Numbered from the stretch's first letter, positions 41,296 through 50,899 are shown. The stretch is 64,000 bases of DNA from Flavobacterium notoginsengisoli (GCF_014207905.1 NZ_JACHLB010000001.1:434001-498000); one strand, 5' to 3'. Made by a program: numbers and translations. Notes: generated from the letters alone by a model not told the origin.

Positions 41296-42219
41296 ATGGC
41301 TGAAAAAACAATCAGAATTGGAACGCGCGATAGCGAATTAGCACTTTGGCAAGCACACACTGTAGAGAAAAAACTAAACGATTTAGGTTATAAAACTTCA
41401 ATTGTTGCGGTAAAATCTCAAGGTGATATTATTCTGGATAAGCCACTTTATGAATTAGGAATCACTGGAATTTTTACCAAAACGCTTGACATTGCCATGA
41501 TTAATGGTGATTGTGATATCGCTGTGCATTCAATGAAAGATGTTCCAACAGCTTTGCCAAAAGGAATTGTTCAGGCCGCAGTTTTAGAAAGAGCCAATGT
41601 TCTGGATATTTTAGTCCATAAAGGAAATCCCGATTTTACAAATCCAAGTACCATTGCGACGGGAAGTTTACGTCGTCAGGCACAATGGTTCAATAAATAT
41701 CCTAATCATACTGTAGTTGATTTACGTGGAAACGTGAATACTCGTATGCAAAAACTCCAAGACAATAATTGGGACGGAGCTGTTTTTGCCGCTGCAGGTT
41801 TGGAACGCATTAACTTAAAACCTGAAAATTACATCAATTTAGATTGGATGATTCCTGCACCAGCTCAAGGCGCAATGCTTGTGGTGGCAATGGAAAATGA
41901 CAATTATACATTGGATGCGCTTTCACAGTTGAATGATATTGAAACCGAAATCTGTACCTATATCGAACGTCAGTTTTTAAGAACGCTTGAAGGCGGATGT
42001 ACAGCACCAATTGGATCTTTGGTTACTTATAATGAAGATGAAGACACTTTACATTTTCAAGGTGTTTTACTTTCTATTGACGGAAAACAAAAACTGGAAA
42101 TCAACAAAACCGTTGATATTTCGGAATGGAAAAAACTAGGTTTTAACTGTGCTCAGGAAATCTTGAATAATGGTGGAACGGAATTAATGAAGCAGATTAA
42201 AGAATCCCTGAAAAAATAA
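41296..42219 (+). CDS. hemC: Porphobilinogen deaminase (hydroxymethylbilane synthase)
   Basis: A 307-residue enzyme joining four porphobilinogens into hydroxymethylbilane. Motifs are IRIGTRDSELALWQAHTVE at the start, the substrate-binding VHSMKDVPTALP, TGSLRRQAQW and the dipyrromethane-cofactor Cys in LEGGCTAPIGSL (about residue 235). Length is normal. Its stop overlaps the hemD start (TAATG), so the two are translationally coupled. Confidence 0.96.
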   Translation: MAEKTIRIGTRDSELALWQAHTVEKKLNDLGYKTSIVAVKSQGDIILDKPLYELGITGIFTKTLDIAMINGDCDIAVHSMKDVPTALPKGIVQAAVLERANVLDILVHKGNPDFTNPSTIATGSLRRQAQWFNKYPNHTVVDLRGNVNTRMQKLQDNNWDGAVFAAAGLERINLKPENYINLDWMIPAPAQGAMLVVAMENDNYTLDALSQLNDIETEICTYIERQFLRTLEGGCTAPIGSLVTYNEDEDTLHFQGVLLSIDGKQKLEINKTVDISEWKKLGFNCAQEILNNGGTELMKQIKESLKK

Positions 42220-42884
42220 TGGCAAACCAAGTTCAAATAGTATCTACTAAAATATTATCACCTCTTCATAAACAAGAGCTAATGAAATATGGCGTTGAAT
42301 TAATCGAAGCCGATTTCATTAAAACCGAAAACAAACCTTTCGAGTTAAAAGACCTCAACGAAAGTCTGATTTTTACAAGTCAGAATGCCGTTCATAGTGT
42401 TTTATCAAATCCAAAATCAGAAGAATTAAAGAAAAAAAACGTGTATTGCGTTGGAACTAAAACCAAAGCTCTTTTAGAAGAAAACGGGTTTAATGTTGTG
42501 GCTTATACAGGTTACGCTTCAGATTTAGCAGAAATTATCACTTTGATTTACGGAAATGAGAGTTACACTTTTTTCAGTGGAAATTTAAGAAGAGACACTT
42601 TACCTGAAGCTTTAAAAGAAAACGGAATTAAATTCAACGAAATCCAGGTTTACGAAACTACGCTTCAACCTCAAAAATTAAAAGCAAATCCAGAAGCGAT
42701 TTTGTTTTTTAGTCCGTCTGGAGTTAAAAGTTACTTGAAACACAATACTATAAACAAACAAATTTGTTTCTGCATTGGTGATACAACCGCAGAAGCTTTG
42801 CATAAAATCACAAAAAACATCATCGTTGCAGATCAGCCAACAATTGAAGATGTGATCGAAGATGTGATTCACGAATACAAGTAA
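42219..42884 (+). CDS. hemD: Uroporphyrinogen-III synthase
   Basis: A 221-residue enzyme that closes hydroxymethylbilane with inversion of ring D. The family is poorly conserved; two alternating domains are visible, with LIFTSQNAVHSVL and ILFFSPSGVKSYLKH as the paired SxNA/SxSGV motifs. It starts at the hemC stop (1-bp overlap), which strongly supports the call. A REP pair lies between it and hemE. Confidence 0.9.
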   Translation: MANQVQIVSTKILSPLHKQELMKYGVELIEADFIKTENKPFELKDLNESLIFTSQNAVHSVLSNPKSEELKKKNVYCVGTKTKALLEENGFNVVAYTGYASDLAEIITLIYGNESYTFFSGNLRRDTLPEALKENGIKFNEIQVYETTLQPQKLKANPEAILFFSPSGVKSYLKHNTINKQICFCIGDTTAEALHKITKNIIVADQPTIEDVIEDVIHEYK

Positions 42885-42896
42885 TGTTTAAGACGT

Positions 42897-42971
42897 CCTG
42901 CAAGGTTTTCAAAACCTTGTGAGTATAAATATAAATAAACAATACCTACAAGGTTTTGAAAACCTTGCAGG
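42897..42971. repeat. REP pair between hemD and hemE
   Basis: CCTGCAAGGTTTTCAAAACC(TTG) at 42897-42920 and (CAAGG)TTTTGAAAACCTTGCAGG at 42948-42971, each a palindrome and inverted to each other. Same family as the REPs around the RAYT gene at 44111-44662. Confidence 0.85.
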
Positions 42972-42986
42972 AAAAACAAATACGAA

Positions 42987-44012
42987 ATGTTAAAAAACGA
43001 CTTATTTTTAAGAGCATTAAAAGGAGAAACTGTTCAACGTCCGCCGGTATGGATGATGCGTCAGGCAGGAAGATATTTACCAGAGTTTAGAGAACTGCGT
43101 GATAAATATGATTTCTTCACACGTTGTGAAACTCCGGAATTAGCTGCTGAAATCACTGTACAGCCTATTCGCAGAATCGCTCCGGACGCTGCAATTTTAT
43201 TCTCAGATATTTTGGTAGTGCCTCGCGCGATGGGAATTCATGTAGAATTAAAAGACAATTTGGGACCAATTATTCCAAATCCGATTCGTTCTTTGGCAGA
43301 TGTTCACAAAGTTTATGTTCCAGATGTAAATGAAACACTAGGTTACGTTTTTGATGCTGTAAAATTGACTAAAGAAATGCTGAACGACGAAGTGCCATTA
43401 ATTGGTTTCGCTGGTTCGCCTTGGACAATTTTCTGCTACGCTGTTGAAGGAAAAGGTTCTAAAAGTTTTGATACTGCAAAAGGATTCTGTTTCTCAAATC
43501 CAGCTGCTGCGCATACTTTATTGCAAAAAATTACAGACACAACTATTCTATATTTAAAAGAAAAAGTAAAATCGGGTGTAAATGCCGTTCAGATTTTTGA
43601 TTCTTGGGGAGGAATGCTTTCTCCTGTTGATTATCAGGAATTTTCATGGAAATACATCAACCAGATTGTTGACGCTTTAGCCGATATCACTCCGGTTATT
43701 GTTTTCGGAAAAGGATGCTGGTTTGCACTTGGCGACATGGGTAAAAGCCGTGCTTCTGCTCTTGGAGTAGATTGGACTTGTTCTGCAAGAAATGCTCGTT
43801 ACTTATCAGGAGGAAATATCACTTTACAAGGAAATTTTGATCCATCAAGATTGCTTTCTCCAATTCCGACGATTAAGAAAATGGTTCATGAAATGATCGA
43901 CGAGTTCGGAAAAGATAAATATATTGTAAATTTAGGTCACGGAATTTTACCAAATATCCCTGTAGATCACGCAAAAGCGTTTATTGACGCAGTGAAGGAA
44001 TACGGGAATTAG
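42987..44012 (+). CDS. hemE: Uroporphyrinogen decarboxylase
   Basis: A 341-residue enzyme removing four carboxyl groups from uroporphyrinogen III to give coproporphyrinogen III. Motifs: [18 protein letters not shown] (substrate Arg residues) at the start, [12 protein letters not shown] with the essential Asp, [19 protein letters not shown] and [14 protein letters not shown]. Normal length. It follows hemD across a 102-bp REP pair and precedes the RAYT gene. Confidence 0.97.
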   Translation: MLKNDLFLRALKGETVQRPPVWMMRQAGRYLPEFRELRDKYDFFTRCETPELAAEITVQPIRRIAPDAAILFSDILVVPRAMGIHVELKDNLGPIIPNPIRSLADVHKVYVPDVNETLGYVFDAVKLTKEMLNDEVPLIGFAGSPWTIFCYAVEGKGSKSFDTAKGFCFSNPAAAHTLLQKITDTTILYLKEKVKSGVNAVQIFDSWGGMLSPVDYQEFSWKYINQIVDALADITPVIVFGKGCWFALGDMGKSRASALGVDWTCSARNARYLSGGNITLQGNFDPSRLLSPIPTIKKMVHEMIDEFGKDKYIVNLGHGILPNIPVDHAKAFIDAVKEYGN

Positions 44013-44034
44013 TATTTCAGCTCCGATTGGCATT

Positions 44035-44061
44035 CCTGCAAGGTTTTTAAAACCTTGTAGG
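44035..44061. repeat. REP palindrome upstream of the RAYT gene
   Basis: CCTGCAAGG-TTTTTAAAA-CCTTGTAGG, a nearly perfect palindrome of the GCAAGGTTTT family, 50 bp before the RAYT start. Confidence 0.82.
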
Positions 44062-44110
44062 TTTAAAAGTTGTTTTTATATTTACAGTAAAAACTTACAG
44101 TAAATTAAAA

Positions 44111-44662
44111 ATGAAACTTGAAGTATTGAAAAAAGATTGTTACTATCATATTTACAACCGAGGAATTAATGGAACAAATATTTTTGAAAATGACGTTAAT
44201 AAAATTTATTTCTTAAAACAATTAGCAAAATATTTGGAGAATAAGATTTCCATTTTTGCTTATTGTTTAATGAATAATCATTTTCATTTAGTTATTCGGT
44301 TGAACACAGAAGAAAAAGAAGTTACTCAAGCATTTTCAAACTTGTTTAATTCTTATGCAAAGGCATTTAATAGACAGACTAATAGAACAGGAAGTTTGTT
44401 TGAAAAACATTTTAAAAGAATAAGCTTAAAAGATGAAAACTATTTAAGACAATTGATTGTTTATGTTCATTTAAATCCGAAATATCATTTCGATTTGGAT
44501 TTTACCAACTTCAAGTTTTCATCTTATCAAACCTTTTTATCAAATAAAGAAACAAAAATAGAACGAGATGAGGTTTTAGATCTCTTTGGGGATTTTGAAA
44601 ATTTTGTCTTTTGCCATAATCAGAAAAATGATTTTTTAAATGAAACTTATATTTTTGAATGA
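44111..44662 (+). CDS. REP-associated tyrosine transposase (RAYT, TnpA-REP family)
   Basis: A 183-residue Y1 HUH nuclease. The HUH motif is YCLMNNHFHLVIR (about residues 52-64) and the nucleophile Tyr lies in LIVYVHLNPKYH (about residue 117); CYYHIYNRGINGTNIF at the start is typical for RAYTs. It is intact and flanked by REP palindromes at 44035-44061 and 44674-44763 of the same family as those at 42897-42971. Such genes are usually single-copy and thought to spread REP sequences. It is inserted between hemE and a small gene ahead of hemF. Confidence 0.92.
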   Translation: MKLEVLKKDCYYHIYNRGINGTNIFENDVNKIYFLKQLAKYLENKISIFAYCLMNNHFHLVIRLNTEEKEVTQAFSNLFNSYAKAFNRQTNRTGSLFEKHFKRISLKDENYLRQLIVYVHLNPKYHFDLDFTNFKFSSYQTFLSNKETKIERDEVLDLFGDFENFVFCHNQKNDFLNETYIFE

Positions 44663-44673
44663 TTTAGGTTTTC

Positions 44674-44763
44674 TTACAAGGTTTTTAAAACATTGTAAGT
44701 ATAAATAAAGTTTGCTATTTAAATTTTACAACAATACCTACAAGGTTTTGAAAACCTTGCAGG
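44674..44763. repeat. REP pair downstream of the RAYT gene
   Basis: TTACAAGGTTTTTAAAACATTG (44674-44695) and ACCTACAAGGTTTTGAAAACC(TTGCAGG) (44736-44763). The second is nearly identical to that at 42944-42971, including the ATACCTACAAGG lead-in. Confidence 0.83.
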
Positions 44764-44776
44764 AGACTCAAAAAAT

Positions 44777-45157
44777 ATGCTCAACAAAGGCTTAAGAGAT
44801 GAAGAAAAAATAAGAATTGATAACGTGCTCAAAACGTTACGAACTCTTGTTTATGTTCCTTATCCTTTAAACAATCTGGAAAAAGAAAAAATTGAAGATC
44901 AACTAAAAGAAATTGGGCTGAATCTCGAAACTTTATCCAACCAAACAAATCAAGAATTAATTACATTATTAATGCGTCTTCATTTTGATTGGGAACATTT
45001 AGAGCAATTCGGAGATATTTTAATCGAATTCTCTAAAGAAGAAAATTATAATTTTACCGATAAAGCTTTGGCTATTTATCAATTTATCCAACTTGAGAGC
45101 AAGGTTTTTTCTTTTGGAATTAACACTAAAATTGCTTCGGCGAAAGCCAAAAAATAA
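44777..45157 (+). CDS. Uncharacterised small cytoplasmic protein of the heme cluster
   Basis: A 126-residue, mostly helical soluble protein with no signal peptide or Cys. It begins MLNKGLRDEEKIRIDNVLKTL and ends SAKAKK. No family was recognised. It ends 5 bp before hemF and so is probably translated from the same mRNA; a role tied to heme synthesis is possible only from position. Confidence 0.68.
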   Translation: MLNKGLRDEEKIRIDNVLKTLRTLVYVPYPLNNLEKEKIEDQLKEIGLNLETLSNQTNQELITLLMRLHFDWEHLEQFGDILIEFSKEENYNFTDKALAIYQFIQLESKVFSFGINTKIASAKAKK

Positions 45158-45162
45158 TTGCA

Positions 45163-46065
45163 ATGAAAGACCAATTTTACGCATACATACAACAATTACA
45201 AGATCAAATCTGTGCTGGATTAGAAGCCGTTGACGGAACTACAAAATTCCGTGAAGACTTATGGAAACGTTCAGAAGGCGGTGGCGGAAGAACGCGCGTT
45301 ATTGAAAACGGATCGGTTTTCGAAAAAGGCGGTGTAAACATTTCTGCCGTTCATGGAAAATTGCCCGATACCATGCAAAAAATGTTTGGTGTTGGCGAAG
45401 CCGATTTCTTTGCTTGCGGACTAAGTTTGGTTATTCACCCGAAAAACCCAATGGTTCCTACTGTGCACGCCAATTGGCGTTATTTTGAAATGTATGACGA
45501 ATCTGGAAAAGTAATCAATCAATGGTTTGGTGGCGGACAGGATTTAACGCCTTATTATTTGTTCGAAGAAGATGCAAAACACTTTCATCAAACTTGTAAA
45601 ACGGCTTGCGACAAACATAATCCAGAATTTTATCCGCTTTACAAAAAGAAATGTGACGAATATTTCTGGAATGCACATAGAAACGAAGCACGCGGACTTG
45701 GTGGTTTATTCTTTGATTATTGCAAAGCAAATGAACAAATGTCGATGGAAAACTGGTACGATTTTGTAACCGAAGTTGGAAATAGTTTCCTTGAAGCTTA
45801 TGTTCCAATTGTTGAAAGAAGAAAAAATCTGGAATATACGTCTGAGAATAGAAACTGGCAGGAAATTCGTCGTGGCCGTTATGTTGAGTTTAATCTGGTT
45901 CATGACAAAGGAACTTTATTCGGTTTAAAAACGAATGGAAGAATTGAAAGTATTTTAATGAGTTTGCCTCCTCATGTGCAATGGGTTTATGATCATCATC
46001 CAGAAGCAGGAAGTGTGGAAGAAAAATTGATTAATGTGTTGCAGAATCCGATTGATTGGGTTTAA
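45163..46065 (+). CDS. hemF: Oxygen-dependent coproporphyrinogen-III oxidase
   Basis: A 300-residue enzyme that uses O2 to convert coproporphyrinogen III into protoporphyrinogen IX. Signatures: GGGGRTRVIENGSVFEKGGVN, TVHANWRYFE, WFGGGQDLTPYYLFEEDAKHFH and RRGRYVEFNLVHDKGTLFGL. Normal length. It points to aerobic heme synthesis; no oxygen-independent HemN is in the window. The product passes to HemJ, encoded on the other side of hemA. Confidence 0.97.
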   Translation: MKDQFYAYIQQLQDQICAGLEAVDGTTKFREDLWKRSEGGGGRTRVIENGSVFEKGGVNISAVHGKLPDTMQKMFGVGEADFFACGLSLVIHPKNPMVPTVHANWRYFEMYDESGKVINQWFGGGQDLTPYYLFEEDAKHFHQTCKTACDKHNPEFYPLYKKKCDEYFWNAHRNEARGLGGLFFDYCKANEQMSMENWYDFVTEVGNSFLEAYVPIVERRKNLEYTSENRNWQEIRRGRYVEFNLVHDKGTLFGLKTNGRIESILMSLPPHVQWVYDHHPEAGSVEEKLINVLQNPIDWV

Positions 46066-46093
46066 TTTTCCATCACAAAAATTTATATAACCA

Positions 46094-46234
46094 ATAGAAA
46101 CATAGATTTAAAGACCTATCTTAGAGGAGATTTTAAAAAATCACATTTTTTCACACAATGCTATGTGATTTATTTTGAAGGAAATGTCTTTTTTTAAGCA
46201 AATCCAAAAACTATGTTTCTATGTGTTTAAAACT
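46094..46234. repeat. Inverted-repeat element, family B, copy 2
   Basis: Arms ATAGAAACATAG (46094-46105) and CTATGTTTCTAT (46211-46222), with a decayed central CACACAATGCTATGTG. The right end continues GTGTTTAAAACT as in copy 1. The ATG of the next gene lies inside its right arm. Confidence 0.72.
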
Positions 46235-47159
46235 AATTTACTCTACATTCTTTATTAGCATTTTTGGATGTTTCGCCCAAAACGATTCCATACGAAATCC
46301 CTATTTTAAAACCTACAACGATAAAATTACGGCAAGCGTTTATTATTTAGACACCTCCAATAGTTTTCAGATTGCTTCAGACAATCCTGAAACCAAAATG
46401 TATGTCGATCTCATTCCGAATCGAAGAGAACAGATTGGTTTTAACTTAAATTATAAAATTATTGACGTTGGTTTTGGTTTTGCGCCTAAATTCCTGAGTC
46501 AGAATAAAGGCGATTCACATTCTAAACATTTCAATTTCAGTACCCGTTTTTATTTAAAAAAATGGATGCAGTCGTTTACTTTCATTAATCAGAAAGGGTT
46601 TTATATCAAAGATGATAACATTACGGCTCAATTGCCTGACATGCGAACGACCAAAATAGGCGGAACAACAGCATACGTTTTCAATGATAAATTTTCTTTT
46701 AAAACACTGGTCAGTCAAAATGAATGGCAGACCAAAAGTTCTGGAAGTTTCGTTCCTACTTTCTCTTTTTATTACACCAATCTGGATTTAAATACTCCAG
46801 ATTCATCGCCTGGAGATATTTATGTTTTCACATTAGCTCCGTCCTATTTCTATAATTTTGTGATTAGCGATCGGGTTTTAATTGGCGCTGGATTGGCGCT
46901 GGGTGCTGGACTGAATGTAATTGACAAAGATACCTCAGCATTATATCAGGCCGACTTCAATTTAAAACTGGCTTACAACAAAGACCGTTTCTTTGCTTTC
47001 GCAACTCTCAACACCATCAGTTTTGCTCAGGATGATAAAGTCGATCCGAGATTAAATGATAATATCGTAACCTTAAAAATTTCTGCAGGTTATCGATTCG
47101 ATCCTCCCAAAAAAGTAAAAGAAGTTTATGATAAAGTCAATGAGAAAATCGGACTTTAA
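46221..47159 (+). CDS. DUF4421-like outer-membrane protein
   Basis: A 312-residue exported protein that resembles DUF4421 proteins of Bacteroidota and is predicted to be a beta-barrel. The signal peptide is LIYSTFFISIFGCFAQ. Alternating strands follow (EQIGFNLNYKIIDVGFGFAPK, FSTRFYLKKWMQSFTFINQKG), ending ISAGYRF and a helical tail. The only plausible start, ATG at 46221, is inside the right arm of the upstream repeat, so the first residues are repeat-derived. Function unknown. Confidence 0.78.
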   Translation: MCLKLIYSTFFISIFGCFAQNDSIRNPYFKTYNDKITASVYYLDTSNSFQIASDNPETKMYVDLIPNRREQIGFNLNYKIIDVGFGFAPKFLSQNKGDSHSKHFNFSTRFYLKKWMQSFTFINQKGFYIKDDNITAQLPDMRTTKIGGTTAYVFNDKFSFKTLVSQNEWQTKSSGSFVPTFSFYYTNLDLNTPDSSPGDIYVFTLAPSYFYNFVISDRVLIGAGLALGAGLNVIDKDTSALYQADFNLKLAYNKDRFFAFATLNTISFAQDDKVDPRLNDNIVTLKISAGYRFDPPKKVKEVYDKVNEKIGL

Positions 47160-47237
47160 AAAAGCTATCAACTCGTAATCAATAAGTTGTAAAAATTGCT
47201 TAAATTACATGGATTTACAAAACTTAAATTCATTATT

Positions 47238-48134
47238 ATGGCAAATGTGAACCAGGAACAATTAAATCGGATGCATTTTGGAAAAGGATTTATCGCTGCA
47301 TTAGATCAAAGCGGCGGAAGCACACCAAAAGCATTATTGCAATACGGCGTTCAAGAAGACAGCTATTCTAACGACGAAGAAATGTACACTCTTGTACATG
47401 AAATGAGAACTAGAATTATTAAAAGCCCCGCTTTTGACAGCGAATATATTCTCGGTGCTATCTTATTTGAAAATACCATGGATCGTAAAATTGATGGTTT
47501 GTGGACTGCCGATTATTTATGGGAGAAGAAAAATATAGTTCCGTTTCTAAAAGTAGATAAAGGACTTGCTGATCTCGCCAGCGGTGTTCAATTAATGAAA
47601 CCCATTCCGAATCTGGATGAATTGCTGACAAGAGCTGTGGAACGAAATGTTTTTGGAACTAAAATGCGTTCCGTAATTAAAGAAGCAAATCCTGACGGAA
47701 TCCGCGATATAGTAGAACAGCAGTTCAGAGTTGGTTTGCAGATTTTCGAAAAAGGATTGATTCCAATTATTGAGCCTGAAGTTGATATTTACAGCGCTGA
47801 CAAAGAAAAATCAGAACAGATTTTGAAAAACGAAATCATAAAACAACTGAATGCTCTTGACAAAGAAGTAAGAGTAATGCTGAAATTATCGATTCCGACA
47901 GTAAATAATTTTTATGGAGAATTGATAACAGATCCGCATGTGGTTCGGGTTGTGGCATTGTCAGGCGGATATTCTCGTGATGAAGCCAATATCAAGCTCG
48001 CTCAAAACCACGGATTAATTGCCAGTTTTTCAAGAGCCTTGTCTGAAGGCCTTAGCGCAGGTCAATCTGATCAAGATTTTAATGCTGTACTTGGTGAAAC
48101 CATAAAAACCATTTACAAAGCTTCCATTACATAA
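47238..48134 (+). CDS. Fructose-bisphosphate aldolase class I
   Basis: A 298-residue class I (Schiff-base) aldolase, cleaving fructose-1,6-bisphosphate to two triose phosphates. Motifs are [56 protein letters not shown] and VMLKLSIPT, with a Lys there as the likely Schiff-base residue, and [14 protein letters not shown]. The ATG at 47238 (MANVNQEQL) is preferred over an upstream TTG. It stands alone; a strong terminator follows. Confidence 0.92.
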   Translation: MANVNQEQLNRMHFGKGFIAALDQSGGSTPKALLQYGVQEDSYSNDEEMYTLVHEMRTRIIKSPAFDSEYILGAILFENTMDRKIDGLWTADYLWEKKNIVPFLKVDKGLADLASGVQLMKPIPNLDELLTRAVERNVFGTKMRSVIKEANPDGIRDIVEQQFRVGLQIFEKGLIPIIEPEVDIYSADKEKSEQILKNEIIKQLNALDKEVRVMLKLSIPTVNNFYGELITDPHVVRVVALSGGYSRDEANIKLAQNHGLIASFSRALSEGLSAGQSDQDFNAVLGETIKTIYKASIT

Positions 48135-48152
48135 AAGCCATTTCCTAAATAA

Positions 48153-48187
48153 AAAAATCCCCGAAATGAATTGTTTCGGGGATTTTT
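48153..48187. terminator. Bidirectional terminator
   Basis: 14-bp stem AAAAATCCCCGAAA (48153-48166) and TTTCGGGGATTTTT (48174-48187), 7-base loop. It lies between the convergent aldolase and 48199-50055 genes. Confidence 0.92.
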
Positions 48188-48198
48188 GTTTTTGAAAT

Positions 48199-50055
48199 TT
48201 ATTTTGAATCCATCATTTCATCTGCCAAATCTAATGTCTGTAAAATGATGTTTTTATTGTTTTGTAAAGAATTCAATTTAATCACAAATTTAAATTTATT
48301 GTCAACCAGCTTTTTAGGAGATTCCATTGTAAAATCTGAAAATTGGGCTGCAATTTTATTCAGTTTATTCAATTCGTCTTCGTTAGTATTTGTCCCAAAA
48401 GCTCTTACTGTCTGAGAAATATTTAGTTTCCCGAAAATGGCATTTTTGCCTAAATCTTTCTTTGTTTCTTTCACAAAAGAACCGCTTCCTTTACTAAAAT
48501 AATCCAAAGTATTACTCACTACAACAACGTCTTTGTCTTTCAGAATGTAAATATCTCCATATTCTTTAGTTCCTAAAATCTGGTAATAATTTCCATTTTG
48601 AACCAAAACTTTTTTACGAACGCCTAACTGTAACAATTTGTCTCCAAAAGTTGGATGTGTGGATGTAAAAACTACCGAAAACAACGGAATTGTTTTCTTC
48701 ACTTTCTCCTCTGTTACTTTTTCTTCATAATTATCGTCATAACCATATTTCTTGCTCATTACCTCAACTTCTTTCACATCGTATAAAAAAGCGCTTAAAT
48801 CACCATCAAAAAGCTTTGCTGTGGCTTCTTCGTCAACAATGGTAGAAATTAAATCTGTAATAACTAAAATATCCTCTTTTGCAAACTTTGGATTCTGAAA
48901 CATATCTGTCATTAAAGCAGGAAACTTTTCTAGCGCTGCTTTAGTATTAATGTGATAAGACATATAACCTAAAGGTTTCTCAGCTGGGAAATAATTAAAG
49001 ATATTTCTATTGATTTTTCGATCTCCAATTTTGCTCACAACTTCAGCAATCTCTTTAGAATATTCTACAATTTCTTCGATTCTGGCGTTATCATTATCAA
49101 AATAGAAATCAAGATTTACCCCTTTTACAAAATTTCCGAAATTCTTCTGCATCGGAAGATAATTGTTAAAACCTCCAAACAAAGACATTGGATAACTGTA
49201 AGCAGAATATAAAGTCGAAATCATACCGCCGTAATCTACCCAAGATGAAATATCTGCTGCCACATTAATCTTAGAAGAAGTTGGAGCCGTAAAACCATTT
49301 TCGAATAATTTTTTGATAATCTCACTTTGGCTTTCTGCTAACTTTTTATCAAATTCTGCTTGTTCGGCAGTATATTCTTCGTACGGATTTCCATCGTATA
49401 AATATTCGTCTGCAGGATCACTAAATACAACTGGTTCGGTATTGGTTGCTGGTTCTGCAATTTTCGGAGAATTAGGAACAGACATTGTTGGAACATCCCT
49501 TACAGGTATTTCTCCGATAGTGTCTTTTTCATAATAATCTACTACAGAAACAGAATCCATTGCGGCAGCCGAAGTCGTTTTATCATAAAATTTTGTTGGG
49601 AGTCTTTTTGTTAATTCAAACACAACCAAATGATTATCATTCCACGCAAAAGTTCTTTTTACTCCATTTGGCGTGAAAACAGCATATTTTTCAAAATCCT
49701 GAATCGAACCATTATTTCCGTTAGCTCCCTGTTTTTCAATCAAATATTTCGTAACAGCTTCTTTGCTTTTTATTGGAATAGTAACCTGATAAAATGGAAC
49801 ACTGTCTAAAAAATTTCCATGAACGGTTATTTTTTGATCTAATTGAATAATATCGGTATATTTTCTAAGATCAAAATCAGGTTTTTTACTGATGTATTTC
49901 GTAATAATCGGATGATTTAAAACAGCATCAACGCTTACTTTTTTAGAAAGCTGATTTCCATTAAATTGCACAAAATAGTCGTATCTATTTGGATTCGCTT
50001 GACCGAAAGTAAAATACGTGGCGAATAGAAAAATTAAAGTGTAGAAATGCTTCAT
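48199..50055 (-). CDS. Uncharacterised large secreted protein
   Basis: A 618-residue exported protein with signal peptide HFYTLIFLFATYFTFGQ. The N-terminal 140 residues contain strands (YDYFVQFNGNQLSKKVSVDAVLNHPIITKY), then an acidic low-complexity linker (DPADEYLYDGNPYEEYTAEQ, about 215-235), then a large domain of mixed structure (KINVAADISSWVDYGGMIST onward). No catalytic motif or known family was recognised. The gene for a small lipoprotein ends 2 bp upstream, so the two are surely co-transcribed and probably act at the same membrane. Confidence 0.75.
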   Translation of the reverse strand: MKHFYTLIFLFATYFTFGQANPNRYDYFVQFNGNQLSKKVSVDAVLNHPIITKYISKKPDFDLRKYTDIIQLDQKITVHGNFLDSVPFYQVTIPIKSKEAVTKYLIEKQGANGNNGSIQDFEKYAVFTPNGVKRTFAWNDNHLVVFELTKRLPTKFYDKTTSAAAMDSVSVVDYYEKDTIGEIPVRDVPTMSVPNSPKIAEPATNTEPVVFSDPADEYLYDGNPYEEYTAEQAEFDKKLAESQSEIIKKLFENGFTAPTSSKINVAADISSWVDYGGMISTLYSAYSYPMSLFGGFNNYLPMQKNFGNFVKGVNLDFYFDNDNARIEEIVEYSKEIAEVVSKIGDRKINRNIFNYFPAEKPLGYMSYHINTKAALEKFPALMTDMFQNPKFAKEDILVITDLISTIVDEEATAKLFDGDLSAFLYDVKEVEVMSKKYGYDDNYEEKVTEEKVKKTIPLFSVVFTSTHPTFGDKLLQLGVRKKVLVQNGNYYQILGTKEYGDIYILKDKDVVVVSNTLDYFSKGSGSFVKETKKDLGKNAIFGKLNISQTVRAFGTNTNEDELNKLNKIAAQFSDFTMESPKKLVDNKFKFVIKLNSLQNNKNIILQTLDLADEMMDSK

Positions 50056-50057
50056 AA

Positions 50058-50690
50058 TTAAGGCGTTAATTGGATGGTATTATTCATTAATGTTGATTTC
50101 TTAAAAACGCTGTACATACTTTGTTTTAAGAAAACGGTTTTCTTGTTTTTCGAAATCTTGCTGTTGGCGTTATCTACTGCTGCAATATCTTTATCAAAAG
50201 TATAGATAGCAGTAATTGTAGCCTCTTCAAGATCTTTCTTTTTCTTCGGATCATTGACTACTTTTTCTGGAACTGGATATGAAGCTATTCGCTGAAAATT
50301 TTTATCGCTTCCGCTAAAGTGAATTTGATCGCGCTGATTATTGATAGTGTTTACAACGGCATTTAATGCTTTCAGGTTGGCATAATTGAGTTTGATAATA
50401 AAGACATAATTATCAAAATCTGTTTTGGTTGATACATTCGAAATTCCGTCAATCTTTAAAGCTTTGTTCTTAAAATCTTCCAGTTTTTGAGTGATTTCCT
50501 GTTCGTTCGGAATTTTCACTCCATCAACTTCTTCCAGAAAAATAGCCGATTTGGTCTTAAACCAGGATTTCGAAAAATCAATCATCAAAGTATATTCACC
50601 ACTTTGGTCATCATGGTGTTTAATTCTTTCTGTAATCTCAAAACAGCTTGTTAAGAGCAAACAGCAAAATAAAGCGAGAATTTTCTTCAT
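50058..50690 (-). CDS. Uncharacterised lipoprotein
   Basis: A 210-residue lipoprotein: signal peptide ILALFCCLLLTSC with Cys at about residue 16, then FEITERIKHHDDQSGEYTLMIDFSKSW. The mature part alternates strands and helices and ends with MYSVFKKSTLMNNTIQL. No family was recognised. It is first of a two-gene operon with the 618-residue secreted protein (2-bp gap), and divergent from hemB. Confidence 0.72.
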   Translation of the reverse strand: MKKILALFCCLLLTSCFEITERIKHHDDQSGEYTLMIDFSKSWFKTKSAIFLEEVDGVKIPNEQEITQKLEDFKNKALKIDGISNVSTKTDFDNYVFIIKLNYANLKALNAVVNTINNQRDQIHFSGSDKNFQRIASYPVPEKVVNDPKKKKDLEEATITAIYTFDKDIAAVDNANSKISKNKKTVFLKQSMYSVFKKSTLMNNTIQLTP

Positions 50691-50746
50691 TTTACAAATT
50701 TAGATGGAAATATTTTAAAAACCATGCTTTAATTCAAACAATAAAA

Positions 50747-50762
50747 ATCTAAATTTTTAGAT
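50747..50762. promoter_or_regulatory. 16-bp palindrome between the lipoprotein gene and hemB
   Basis: ATCTAAATTTTTAGAT: perfect 7-bp arms around a TT centre, 57 bp upstream of the lipoprotein ATG and 54 bp before the hemB -7 element. Candidate operator; no regulator is assigned. Confidence 0.4.
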
Positions 50763-50815
50763 AATATTAACGGATTCTAGAGCAGGCTAAATGCCTTATT
50801 ATGTTCCTTTTTCTT

Positions 50816-50823
50816 TAACTTTG
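50816..50823 (+). promoter_or_regulatory. -7 promoter element of hemB
   Basis: TAACTTTG, matching TAnnTTTG, followed by CGCCA as at the SCO-gene promoter. It leaves a leader of about 100 bases before the hemB ATG. Confidence 0.55.
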
Positions 50824-50899
50824 CGCCACTCATTAAAATGTGAGATAAACTTCAAAAAAAATAAAAAACAACTTCATTTTAGAAACAAAGATTACGCAA

